From NCBI GenBank assembly GCA_030549815.1, contig JAUQQQ010000003.1, positions 85,890 to 149,889 on the forward strand: DNA of 64,000 bases. The letters are read 5' to 3'. The DNA is from a bacterium (GTDB lineage Bacteria; DRYD01). Shown one piece after another: positions 38,477 through 49,374 of this stretch. A program made the translations under genes and the position numbers. The stretch's first letter is position 1; each line of letters begins with the position of its first letter. A model generated the notes under the pieces. That model was not told the origin of the DNA. It did not search any database and saw only the letters and a program-made list of their open reading frames with translations.

Positions 38477-39546
38477 TTAAAATTGGGATAGATATAATGG
38501 GTGGAGATTATGCACCTTATTCTACTTTAGAAGGTGTATTGTACTCTTTGATGGAAAATAAGGATTTATATGTTGTTGCTACTTATCATAAAGATGTTGA
38601 TTTAAACGATTTGATGAAAAAAATATTTGTATCTTCTCCAAAGAGAAGTAAAATAAGAGGATTTATAAAAAACAATTTATGGAAGAGTAGGTTAAATTTT
38701 ATTCCTTGTAGTAGTTATGTTTCCATGAAAGATAAGCCTTCCAATTTTTTCAAAGATAAGGATAATACCCTCAATAAGATATTTGAATTATTGAAGATGA
38801 AGGAAGTGGATGGTGTTGTTTATGCTGGTAATACAGGAGCTTTTTTAGAGGGTTCTGTTTTAATCGTGGGTAGGATTGATAATGTTAAACGTCCTGCTTT
38901 ATTGACAATACTCCCTTTTTCTAATCCACCTATATTTTTGCTTGATAGTGGAGCTAATGCTGAATGTAAACCCGAGTATATCCTCCAATTTGCTATCATG
39001 GCTTCTACTTACTATAAAATAATCGTTTCTAAAACTCCTACTGTGGGAATATTGAATATAGGTAATGAAGAAATAAAAGGAAATACTTTAACGAAAGAAG
39101 CAAATATTCTACTTAAGAATTACATACAAAAGAATGAAAATTTATTCAATTACATTGGTTTTGTTGAGCCTTATGATGTAGTTAATTCTAAGGTTAATAT
39201 AGTTTTAGCTGATGGGTTTAGTGGTAATATTATGTTAAAATCGTTTGAATCTCTTTCTGAATATATGATGGATGTTCTTAAAAGAGAATTTTCAAAAGGA
39301 TTAATTAATAAGGCATTGGGGTTGGTTTTAAGGTCAAATTTTAGAAGGTTAAAAAATTTCTTTGATTATTCTGAGTATGGTGGTGCAATTATGTTAGGCT
39401 TGAAGGGAATATGTATAAAAACACATGGGAGAGCAAATTACAAAGCAATTAAAAATGCCATTAATTTTACCTATAAGCTGGCCAAAAATAACATAATTGA
39501 AAGAATTCATGAACAAATAAAATCGGGAGAAGTATGGATTACTTAA
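38473..39546 (+). CDS. plsX: Phosphate acyltransferase PlsX
   Basis: IGIDIMGGDYAPYSTLEGV, VYAGNTGAFLEGSV, LDSGANAECKPEYILQFA, VLADGFSGNIMLKSFES. Confidence 0.95.
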   Translation: MIKIGIDIMGGDYAPYSTLEGVLYSLMENKDLYVVATYHKDVDLNDLMKKIFVSSPKRSKIRGFIKNNLWKSRLNFIPCSSYVSMKDKPSNFFKDKDNTLNKIFELLKMKEVDGVVYAGNTGAFLEGSVLIVGRIDNVKRPALLTILPFSNPPIFLLDSGANAECKPEYILQFAIMASTYYKIIVSKTPTVGILNIGNEEIKGNTLTKEANILLKNYIQKNENLFNYIGFVEPYDVVNSKVNIVLADGFSGNIMLKSFESLSEYMMDVLKREFSKGLINKALGLVLRSNFRRLKNFFDYSEYGGAIMLGLKGICIKTHGRANYKAIKNAINFTYKLAKNNIIERIHEQIKSGEVWIT

Positions 39547-40307
39547 AATACAATCTTAAAAAAGGATACAGAAAAATTTATAGTTTGTATGAACTAAACA
39601 ACCATCTAATGACTTTAGGATTGGATATATACTGGAGGAAAAAAGTAACAGATATTATGAACAAACATTTAATAGAAACAAATTATTATAATAATATCAA
39701 AAAGTTTGTATATTGTGATTTTTGTATTGGAACAGGAGAATTCTTTGATGAGATGGTAAAAAGAGTAAAGAAAAATATTGACAAACTTGAGAAAAAATTA
39801 TTTGTTGGTCTTGATTTTAGTTTTGATATGATTAGCTTAGCGAAGCTGAAAAAAGTATATAAAGAAGAAAATGTGTTTTTCATATTAGCAGATGTAGGAT
39901 TACTTCCTTTTAGGGATGAGTCTGTTGATATTGTTAGTATATCCCTGGGGGTAAGAAATCTTAGAAATTCAAACGATGGTAAAAAAGACGAGCAAATATT
40001 TATTAAAAGATTTAAAGAAATATATAGAGTTATTAGGTTGGGAGGTTATTTTTGTGGGTTAGAAACAAGTAGACCTCCTAATAGAATTATACGTAGGATA
40101 TCCGACTTTTTTACTATGTACATTTCTACAAACATAGCAAAGATAGTGTCTGGTGATTTCGAAACTTATACTTATTTAGCTAAAAGTATGCTTGATTTTT
40201 ACGATGCTGACAATTTTAAGAATTTTTTATTGAATATAGGTTTTGAAAAAGTTAATTATTATCTTTTTACTTTTGGAGTTGTCGCTTTACATTTAGCACA
40301 AAAATGA
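39534..40307 (+). CDS. UbiE/MenG-like methyltransferase
   Basis: YCDFCIGTGEFFDEM, GLDFSFDMISLAK, DVGLLPFRDESVDIVSISLGVRNLRN. Confidence 0.88.
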   Translation: MDYLKYNLKKGYRKIYSLYELNNHLMTLGLDIYWRKKVTDIMNKHLIETNYYNNIKKFVYCDFCIGTGEFFDEMVKRVKKNIDKLEKKLFVGLDFSFDMISLAKLKKVYKEENVFFILADVGLLPFRDESVDIVSISLGVRNLRNSNDGKKDEQIFIKRFKEIYRVIRLGGYFCGLETSRPPNRIIRRISDFFTMYISTNIAKIVSGDFETYTYLAKSMLDFYDADNFKNFLLNIGFEKVNYYLFTFGVVALHLAQK

Positions 40308-40741
40308 AAAGGTTTGATCAAAATACACAGGAAATATTTGTTGTTGATTTAAATGATTTAATACATAATAAAGTTGAGTTTTTAACAGGTCAGTTTAATA
40401 TATTTTTTGATAAAGAAGAAGTAATAGGTTTATACTGTTATGATAATTTTGTTGTTAACTGTATTTATACAATTAGAAGAGTTGCTAATAGCTTTTTAGT
40501 TAATTTAAATATTAGGGTGTCATTACCTGTTTTTTGTGATCTTTGTCTTAACAAATTTGAGTATGATTTTAATTTAAGCGTAGAGGAAATATTTACGACA
40601 TCCTTTGAGTATACTGGCAAATCGGAAGATTTATATTATTTCATTTTTGATGGTAGGCATATAGATGTTGGAAGAGTTTGTGTAGAGAATTTTATATCAA
40701 ATTTACCTTCTAAAATAGTAGATAATTGTAAAAGGAAATAA
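40304..40741 (+). CDS. YceD/DUF177 family protein
   Basis: LPVFCDLCLNKFEYDFNLSVEEIFTTSFEY (CxxC). Confidence 0.75.
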   Translation: MKRFDQNTQEIFVVDLNDLIHNKVEFLTGQFNIFFDKEEVIGLYCYDNFVVNCIYTIRRVANSFLVNLNIRVSLPVFCDLCLNKFEYDFNLSVEEIFTTSFEYTGKSEDLYYFIFDGRHIDVGRVCVENFISNLPSKIVDNCKRK

Positions 40742-40749
40742 AATTATTT

Positions 40750-41541
40750 TTATTTATTTTTATTTATTTTTAAATAGATTCTATAGTATAATATTCCTAT
40801 CATTTCTCTAATTGCTAAATTTGTGATAGAAAAATATGTAAAAGATGGGATCAAATCGTATACATTAAGATATAATTTATATCTGAAAGAACAAGGGACA
40901 AAAATTACATTATATTTTACAAATTTTTCATTAAAGATGTTATAGAATGTAATCTTTGCTCTTTTCATATGAAAAGCAGAAGTAACAACTAATATTTTGT
41001 CTTTTTCATTTATTATTTTCTTTAAGTTCAAGACGTTTTGATAAGTGTCGAGAGAGTCTATGTCTTCTCTTATTTTAGCCTTTTCAAATTTTTCTATTAA
41101 TAATTTCATTTGTTTAGCAGTTTGATTATCTTTATTTATATCGCCTCCTAAAATTATGATTTCTGGTGTTTTATTATATGTTTCTTTTAGGCTTTTGTAT
41201 ATAATGATTGCAGTTATTATTCTTGACATACTGTCTTTTGATAATTCTTTGTTGTCATTTATTCCTCCTGCTAATACTATTATTTTATCTACATCTTTAT
41301 ACATTGTTATTGTTTTTTCTGGATTGGTAATTAGAGAATAGTATAAAAAATATTGATTTAAATAATCTTTTTCTAATGGGTAAATTGCTACATTGCTACC
41401 TATTGGAGTAGAGAAAAAATAAACGATAATAAATAAGAAAATTATAAACTTTCTTTTTTCTTTTGGAGTGATAAAAAAAATGATAAAAAAAATAATAAAA
41501 ACTACATTTATTAATCCTGATAATAATTTTTTTATGAACAT
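40750..41541 (-). CDS. YdcF/ElyC-like DUF218 membrane protein
   Basis: VDKIIVLAGGIND, TPEIIILGGDINK, DSLDTYQNVLNLKKIINEKDKILVVTSAFHMKRAKITF. Confidence 0.88.
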   Translation of the reverse strand: MFIKKLLSGLINVVFIIFFIIFFITPKEKRKFIIFLFIIVYFFSTPIGSNVAIYPLEKDYLNQYFLYYSLITNPEKTITMYKDVDKIIVLAGGINDNKELSKDSMSRIITAIIIYKSLKETYNKTPEIIILGGDINKDNQTAKQMKLLIEKFEKAKIREDIDSLDTYQNVLNLKKIINEKDKILVVTSAFHMKRAKITFYNIFNEKFVKYNVIFVPCSFRYKLYLNVYDLIPSFTYFSITNLAIREMIGILYYRIYLKINKNK

Positions 41542-41553
41542 GGGAAAGAGTTT

Positions 41554-42000
41554 TTATTTATTATTGCTTGAATGTTTTTTTATAAATTCGAGGACTTGAT
41601 AGGGGTTTTCTGAGGCTGAGACTTTCCTCCATATTTTTACTATTTTACCTATTGGATCGATGATTATTGTATCCCTTGAGAAAAATGTTTTTCCTTCTAC
41701 TCCGAATAGTGATGCTATTTTTCTATCTTTATCACTTACTAATTTGATTTTTAGATTGTATTTATCTATAAATTTTTTGTGTGAGTTCTCTCCATCTCTA
41801 CTTATACCAATTATTTCTACATTTAGTTTATTAAATTCTTCAGCTAAATTAGAAAAGTTTTGTGCTTGTCTTGTGCATCCTGGTGTATCGTCTTTAGGAT
41901 AGAAGTATATTACTATCCATTTGTTTTGACCTGTTTTTATTGTTTCCCCATCTATTGTTTTTAGTTCCAAATTAACTACTATGTCCCCTTCATTATACAT
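41554..42000 (-). CDS. bcp: Peroxiredoxin, Bcp/PrxQ type
   Basis: YFYPKDDTPGCTRQAQNFSNLAEEFNKLNVEIIGISRDGENSHKKFIDKYNLKIKLVSD. Confidence 0.93.
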   Translation of the reverse strand: MYNEGDIVVNLELKTIDGETIKTGQNKWIVIYFYPKDDTPGCTRQAQNFSNLAEEFNKLNVEIIGISRDGENSHKKFIDKYNLKIKLVSDKDRKIASLFGVEGKTFFSRDTIIIDPIGKIVKIWRKVSASENPYQVLEFIKKHSSNNK

Positions 42001-42013
42001 TATTAAATACCTC

Positions 42014-42577
42014 CTATATTTTTATCGTATATTTCTTTTCTTGTTTTATTTTTTGATTTTTATAAATTGCTTTTATCGTTATTTTTTTCTTTTTATAATT
42101 TTTGGGAATTTTTATCGTTAATGAATTGGGAGAGGTATAGAAAACTTCTATATATTTTTCTTCTAAGCTTAATTCTACGAATGGAGAAAAATTGAAATAC
42201 CAGATTACATAATAAGCGTTGTAGTTATTAAATTCAAATTTGTCAATTTTCATAATATCAGGGAAAGTGTAGTTGTAGTTTTCTGGTAGTTTTTCACTGA
42301 ATTCAACTACCTTATTGTCTTCTAACTTAAAGTAAAAGTATTTATTTGTTGTATTTATTTGAATTAAATTGTTATAAATTTCTTCTGTTGTATAAAATCT
42401 TTGTGATGATGATAGTAGTATGAAAGGAGGGGAATAGGAGGTAGGCTTCCCTATATATTTTATACTTCCTTCTGCTGTTAATATTTTATTATTTGCTGAA
42501 GTAAAAAAAGATAATAGTACGATAAACAAAACAAGTGTTATAAGTTTTGTTGTTTTTCTATTCTTTGTAGTTTTCAT
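42014..42577 (-). CDS. Hypothetical secreted protein
   Basis: N-terminal TM/signal; no motif. Confidence 0.65.
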   Translation of the reverse strand: MKTTKNRKTTKLITLVLFIVLLSFFTSANNKILTAEGSIKYIGKPTSYSPPFILLSSSQRFYTTEEIYNNLIQINTTNKYFYFKLEDNKVVEFSEKLPENYNYTFPDIMKIDKFEFNNYNAYYVIWYFNFSPFVELSLEEKYIEVFYTSPNSLTIKIPKNYKKKKITIKAIYKNQKIKQEKKYTIKI

Positions 42578-43019
42578 AGTTAAATTCTTCTATTAACTCG
42601 TTAATATCTAATATTAATGAAAACATTGTTTCTCCTATCATTGTTGAATTTGTTCTTAACTCTGACAATTTTTTTATCTGAAATTCGAGAATTTTTTCTT
42701 TTTGTGGGTGAAAATATTTTCTTATTTCTTTGATATTTTTTAAAATAGTTTCTATATTTGTAGTTAGTTCAAGAATAAGTGCATCTATTTTCAATACTTT
42801 TTCTTCTATTGATTTTGACATTATTATTGATTTATTAAATTTAATTGAAAATAGGTTTTGTATGTATTCTCTTATTTTTGAATATTGTTCTAATAATTTT
42901 GTTGTTAGTTCTTGAATTTTTTCTATTTCACTAGGATTTTTTTCTTTTATAAGTAAATATTCTATTTCTTGCAGTAATTCGAAAAAATTTTGTAGGGAAT
43001 TAGTCATTTTAAGAGACAA
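42558..43019 (-). CDS. Hypothetical coiled-coil protein
   Basis: All-helical ORF overlapping the downstream gene. Confidence 0.6.
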   Translation of the reverse strand: MSLKMTNSLQNFFELLQEIEYLLIKEKNPSEIEKIQELTTKLLEQYSKIREYIQNLFSIKFNKSIIMSKSIEEKVLKIDALILELTTNIETILKNIKEIRKYFHPQKEKILEFQIKKLSELRTNSTMIGETMFSLILDINELIEEFNYENYKE

Positions 43020-43030
43020 GTAAATCGTAC

Positions 43031-43104
43031 TGGGCCTCTCTGGACTCGAACCAGAGACCTTACCCTTATCAGGGGTACGCTCTAACCACCTGAGCTAGAG
43101 GCCC
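43031..43104 (-). tRNA. tRNA-Ile(GAT)
   Basis: Minus: GGGCCTCTAGCTCAGGTGGTTAGAGCGTACCCCTGATAAGGGTAAGGTCTCTGGTTCGAGTCCAGAGAGGCCCA. Confidence 0.97.
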
Positions 43105-43149
43105 TTTTATTTATAATTTGATAAAAATTTGTCCAATCCTTCCTATTGT

Positions 43150-44913
43150 TTATACTTGTGGAGATTCTAATAGGGGTTTTAATTCCTTTGATATTTCTAA
43201 AAATTTAGCTATTTCTTCTCTTATTTCCTCTTCCTTACTTACTCTTTCTCCTATTTGAGTTAAAATTTCAATTAATTTTGGTATGATCTCATTATTTTCA
43301 TTTTGTGAACTTAATGCTTTCTCTAATTGTTCTATGCTATTATTTATCTGTATTAATGTATTTTCTATGTCTTTCTTTATTATGTAATTTTCTACTAATT
43401 GGATAACATAATTTTGGATAATAGAAGGATTTGCTTGTAAGTTTATTAGTAATATTTTTTCTGTTGTTAAAGGGAAAGGAAAATTACAGTTTATGCACTT
43501 TGTATTTAAATAGTCATTTTCAGTTTTGCAAGATGGACATATAATTTTCCTATCTGATATTTCTTTTATTGTCTTGAATATTTTTCTAAAAAGAGAAAAA
43601 AAATCGAGGAAATTTAAATACATTTCCTCTAAATTATTGTTATATATTGCGTACATTACTGAAAAATATTGTAGATCTTCTATTTTTTGAATGATTTCTT
43701 CTATTTCTATTGTTTCTACTTTTAGCATAGCTAAGATTGTTAATGTGGTTTTTATGTTTGAAATGATATTGATAAATGTTGAAAGTGGTAATGTATTATT
43801 TGTGAATAGTATAAATGAGTTTAATAATTCTATGATTAATTTTTGTTCCTTCTCTATTTCGATTTGATTATTTATCAAAGAGTATGATAAAAATTCTAAT
43901 AGTATTGTTTTTTCACTTAGACTAAGATTTTGAATAACATGTATTAAATTTTCTGCTTTTATTTTTAATCTATTTTCATTCGTTATATTGTATATGAAAA
44001 TTGGATTGTTTAAAATTCGAATAATCATTGCATTTATAGTATTCTGTAAAAATTGTTTTTCTTCTTCATTGAAGATATTTTCTTTGTTTGGTGTTTCTTC
44101 TTGTAAAACAGAAAGAAAAGATTCTATTATTTCTATTGTGTTTATACTTTCTTGTTTTTTTTGTTCAAATGTAAAGAAAACATTTGAGGCTTGGTTTATC
44201 TGGATAAATATTTTTTGTGGTAATTGGGGATCTTCATTTAAATCTATTTCTCCTGTTATTAATTGGTATGCTGCTCCTAAAGCATATTTTATAGCTTCTA
44301 TTAAAGAAAATTGTTCTTCTATGTATTTTTTTATTTTTTCCTTTCCTAATTTTTCTAGTATTTTTAATTCGATGTTTATCCTTTTATCGGTATCTTCTAT
44401 GAATTTTGTGCTACTAAAGAGATATTTTATTAGTAGATCAACAGGAAAATTCTCTAAATTTTTTATGTTTTCAACATATGTCCAGAATATTTTTAAAAAT
44501 CGATCTATTATGGGATAAGGAGATAATATCTTTTGATTGCCTAATATTTGTGATACAATGTTGTTGGTATTTAGAATATATATTACGTAATCTAATATTT
44601 TATTAATGTCTTCCATTTCAATTTTTTGTAAATCTGGTATTTTGTTTAATTTTTCTGTTATTAGTGATAATTTATCTACTCTTTTTTGAATTTGTTCAAT
44701 AACTTTAGGATCAATAGGTAGTGTAACTTTTGCTAATTTCCAATCATCTGTTATTTGATTTATTAGATTTGATAGAAAATTTAGGAACAATTCTTTTTTG
44801 TTATTAAAAATGTTAAAAAGCTCTTCAATATTTTCTATTTGATTTTGTTGGTATATGTAATATTCTATTACATTTAGCAAATTCGTAACAGGAGGAGGCA
44901 GTATTACTATCAT
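43150..44913 (-). CDS. Hypothetical 587-aa helical protein with internal zinc ribbon
   Basis: CPSCKTENDYLNTKCINCNFPF. Confidence 0.75.
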   Translation of the reverse strand: MIVILPPPVTNLLNVIEYYIYQQNQIENIEELFNIFNNKKELFLNFLSNLINQITDDWKLAKVTLPIDPKVIEQIQKRVDKLSLITEKLNKIPDLQKIEMEDINKILDYVIYILNTNNIVSQILGNQKILSPYPIIDRFLKIFWTYVENIKNLENFPVDLLIKYLFSSTKFIEDTDKRINIELKILEKLGKEKIKKYIEEQFSLIEAIKYALGAAYQLITGEIDLNEDPQLPQKIFIQINQASNVFFTFEQKKQESINTIEIIESFLSVLQEETPNKENIFNEEEKQFLQNTINAMIIRILNNPIFIYNITNENRLKIKAENLIHVIQNLSLSEKTILLEFLSYSLINNQIEIEKEQKLIIELLNSFILFTNNTLPLSTFINIISNIKTTLTILAMLKVETIEIEEIIQKIEDLQYFSVMYAIYNNNLEEMYLNFLDFFSLFRKIFKTIKEISDRKIICPSCKTENDYLNTKCINCNFPFPLTTEKILLINLQANPSIIQNYVIQLVENYIIKKDIENTLIQINNSIEQLEKALSSQNENNEIIPKLIEILTQIGERVSKEEEIREEIAKFLEISKELKPLLESPQV

Positions 44914-44924
44914 TCTTGTAAATT

Positions 44925-45722
44925 TTATTCTAATGCTTTTCTGTAATTTTCTTCTAATTTTAGTTGAACTTCTATTAATCTATGATCTGATACTTTATCT
45001 GCAATTGGATTTTCTCTGTTTCCTACAACGTTGAAACTTTTTTGAACTACTTTATCTTGGAGTTGCGGAGATAAGAATATATAGTCTAAAATACTAACAT
45101 GTTTACTAAAATGAGTTGGAGTATTTGTTTCATTGGATAGCTTATCTAATTTTCTTACATCTTTGAAGTTATTATTTTCTATTGTCTTAATAACTTTTGA
45201 ATCGGGTAAATCGTTAAAGTCACCCATTAGGATTGTAGGAACTTCTGAATTTTTTGCCAATTTAATTAAATTTTGAGCTTCTTTTTGCCTTTGTATATCT
45301 GATTCTGGACCACCCCTTTTGGATTTTAAATGAACAGCAAATACTTTGACATTAAAACCGGGTGCTATTTCAACAAGCGCTTCTACAGGAGGCCTCTTAA
45401 AATTGTTGTTGTTCTCATTTATAGTGTAACTTTTTACTTTAAACCTTTTACTTACTAATAGTGCTGGTGCTATACCTCTATCGTCTGATTTACCCACTAT
45501 TACTTCATATTTATCCTCAATACCTGCTGTTTTTAATAAATCAACAAGTATTTCTTTGTTTTCCACTTCTTGAAGAGCAATTATGTCTGCGTTGGAATTT
45601 TTGATTATTTCTCCAATACCTTCTATCTCTTTCTCTTTTTTAGGGGGCCCATCATTTTTTAAAGGATCGTCATACTTATCAAAAAGATTACGGATATTAT
45701 AACTCGCTAACTTTATTATCAT
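44925..45722 (-). CDS. Endonuclease/exonuclease/phosphatase-family protein
   Basis: ASYNIRNLFD, IIALQEVENKEIL, VFAVHLKSKRGG, ILMGDFNDLPDS, SDHRLIEVQL. Confidence 0.93.
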   Translation of the reverse strand: MIIKLASYNIRNLFDKYDDPLKNDGPPKKEKEIEGIGEIIKNSNADIIALQEVENKEILVDLLKTAGIEDKYEVIVGKSDDRGIAPALLVSKRFKVKSYTINENNNNFKRPPVEALVEIAPGFNVKVFAVHLKSKRGGPESDIQRQKEAQNLIKLAKNSEVPTILMGDFNDLPDSKVIKTIENNNFKDVRKLDKLSNETNTPTHFSKHVSILDYIFLSPQLQDKVVQKSFNVVGNRENPIADKVSDHRLIEVQLKLEENYRKALE

Positions 45723-45798
45723 AAACCTACCACTTCCTAATATTCTTTTATCTAATATATTTATATCCTCTTTTGAGAATTTTTAAATATTTTTGCTT

Positions 45799-45820
45799 TT
45801 TTTTTTACATTTTTTTTACA
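45799..45820 (+). promoter_or_regulatory. T-tract direct repeat (copy 3 of 3)
   Basis: Exact TTTTTTTTACATTTTTTTTACA, 61 nt before ATG 45882. Confidence 0.5.
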
Positions 45821-45881
45821 AATTCGTTAGTTTTTTCTTAGAAGAAGTTTGCAAAAACACACTAATAGGAGGTGTTGTAAA

Positions 45882-47030
45882 ATGATTATCGAAAAAATAA
45901 AAAATCTACCATTTCTCAAAAAAATATTTAATAAGCAGGACTATAACACTGTTAGTAATCCAAATAAAATCATCGATAATTTTAACCCTAATACAGTAAG
46001 CTATTATAAACCTATTGAATTAACAAATCAAAAATCTAAGTTGCCACATAATGTTCATAGAATAGACGTTATAAAAGAAGTTCTTAAGACAGATGAAGTT
46101 TGGAAGATGGGTATAACTGGAAAAGATATAACTGTTGCTGTTATTGATACAGGTATATACCCTCATCCTGACGTAAAAAACAGAATTATTGAATTTGTTG
46201 ATTTTGTTAACAATAAAAATGGTGTTGAAAATGCTTATGATGACAATGGACATGGGACTCACTGCGCTGGCCTTGTTGCAGGTGACGGAACTAAAGCTAA
46301 TGGTAATTACAAAGGACCAGCATACGAAGCTAATCTCATCGGAATAAAAGTCCTTGACAAAATGGGATCAGGAAGCTTATCCAATATAATTAAAGCTATT
46401 TACTGGTGTATTCAAAATAAAGATAAATACAATATCAGAGTTTTATCAATGTCTTTGGGAGCAAATTCCGTTATAAAAGAAAAAGATGATTTACTTGCTA
46501 AAGCAGTTCAAGATGCAACTAAAGCAGGTTTAGTCGTCGTAATCGCTGCTGGGAATAGTGGTCCACTTACTGAAACTATTGGAACACCAGGAATTAGTAA
46601 AGATGCTATTACTGTAGGAGCTTATGACGATAAAAATACACCATCTCTTGATGACGATACTCCCGCTTTCTTTACATCAAAAGGACCTACCCCTGTTGAT
46701 AAAGCTAAAAAACCTGATATTTCCTCTCCAGGAGTTGAAGTAGTTAGCCTAAGAAGCCCAGGATCTACAATAGATAAAGAACCAGTTATACATTATGGTG
46801 ATTACTATACATTGCTTTCTGGAACTTCAATGGCAACGCCGATTGTTGCAGGTGTTGTGGCACTAATTTTACAAGCTAACCCAAATCTTACTCCTCAACA
46901 AGTTAAGGAAATTATAATGGAAACTGCAACTCCTGTAAAAGATGCAAGTCATTATTCTGTAGGTAACGGTTTAATAAACCCTGTAGCTGCTGTTAAAAAA
47001 GCACTCGAATTGAAAAATAATCATTTGTAA
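45882..47030 (+). CDS. Subtilisin-like serine protease (S8), no evident signal peptide
   Basis: VAVIDTGIYPHPD, DNGHGTHCAGLVAG, LSGTSMATPIVAGVVALI; ATG 45882 with GGAGGTG RBS (track start 45849 upstream). Confidence 0.95.
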   Translation: MIIEKIKNLPFLKKIFNKQDYNTVSNPNKIIDNFNPNTVSYYKPIELTNQKSKLPHNVHRIDVIKEVLKTDEVWKMGITGKDITVAVIDTGIYPHPDVKNRIIEFVDFVNNKNGVENAYDDNGHGTHCAGLVAGDGTKANGNYKGPAYEANLIGIKVLDKMGSGSLSNIIKAIYWCIQNKDKYNIRVLSMSLGANSVIKEKDDLLAKAVQDATKAGLVVVIAAGNSGPLTETIGTPGISKDAITVGAYDDKNTPSLDDDTPAFFTSKGPTPVDKAKKPDISSPGVEVVSLRSPGSTIDKEPVIHYGDYYTLLSGTSMATPIVAGVVALILQANPNLTPQQVKEIIMETATPVKDASHYSVGNGLINPVAAVKKALELKNNHL

Positions 47031-47059
47031 GTTTTAATTTTTTTTACTGATTTAAAGCA

Positions 47060-47087
47060 AGAAATCTCCACTCTCTTGGAGATTTCT
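47060..47087. terminator. Strong hairpin between convergent subtilase and groEL
   Basis: AGAAATCTCCA-ctctct-TGGAGATTTCT; lacks a long T-tract. Confidence 0.45.
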
Positions 47088-47169
47088 CTTGTAGGTATTC
47101 TGATATAACCAATACTAGTTTTGTAAAATAAGGTTAATAATGTAAAAATTAATTTTTTGCTAAATAAAA

Positions 47170-47197
47170 AAAGAGGGCTTTTTTCAAAGCCCTCTTT
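47170..47197 (-). terminator. Rho-independent terminator of groESL
   Basis: AAAGAGGGCTTT-loop-AAAGCCCTCTTT, minus-strand T-tract TTTTTTTATTT follows. Confidence 0.85.
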
Positions 47198-47225
47198 CTA
47201 TAAACTTTATTACCTATAACTTAAA

Positions 47226-48875
<1,650 letters not shown>

Positions 48876-48888
48876 ACTTTAACACCTC

Positions 48889-49197
48889 CTATTCACTTTC
48901 TACTACTGCTAAGATTTCACTTTCTCTTAAAATTAAGTATTCTTCACCTTTGATTTTCAATTCTGTTCCTGCATATTTACCGAATAATACTTTATCTCCT
49001 TTTTTGACACTTGGTTCAACTCTTGTTCCATTTTCTAACAACTTTCCAGGACCGACTTCTATAACTTCACCTTTTTGTGGTCTTTCCTTAGCTGTATCTG
49101 GTAAGTATATACCACTTTCAGTTTTCTCATCCTGTGGCATTGGTTTTACCAGTACTCTATCTTCCAACATTCTTAATTTTAGGGTTTGGGTTGGCAT
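48889..49197 (-). CDS. groS: Co-chaperonin GroES
   Basis: LRMLEDRVLVKPMPQDEKTESGIYLPDTAKERPQKGEVIEVGPG, KKGDKVLFGKYAGTE. Confidence 0.98.
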   Translation of the reverse strand: MPTQTLKLRMLEDRVLVKPMPQDEKTESGIYLPDTAKERPQKGEVIEVGPGKLLENGTRVEPSVKKGDKVLFGKYAGTELKIKGEEYLILRESEILAVVESE

Positions 49198-49374
49198 TTT
49201 TTTTCACCTCCTTCTTATTTATACCTTTTTATACATCCCTACATTTTTTATTATACCCTTTTTTTAGGAATTTTATACAATTCTTTACAAAATTTTTTTA
49301 ATAAAAAAATAATTTTTTAAACAAAAAAAATAGTAGTATTTTGTTTTAATGGAGAAACCTTTGACTTAGTTGTT

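Noticed and set aside
49200-49330. CIRCE/HrcA operator upstream of groES
   Set aside because: No TTAGCACTC-N9-GAGTGCTAA inverted repeat seen; only a TATAAT-like -10 at 49250-49255 (minus).
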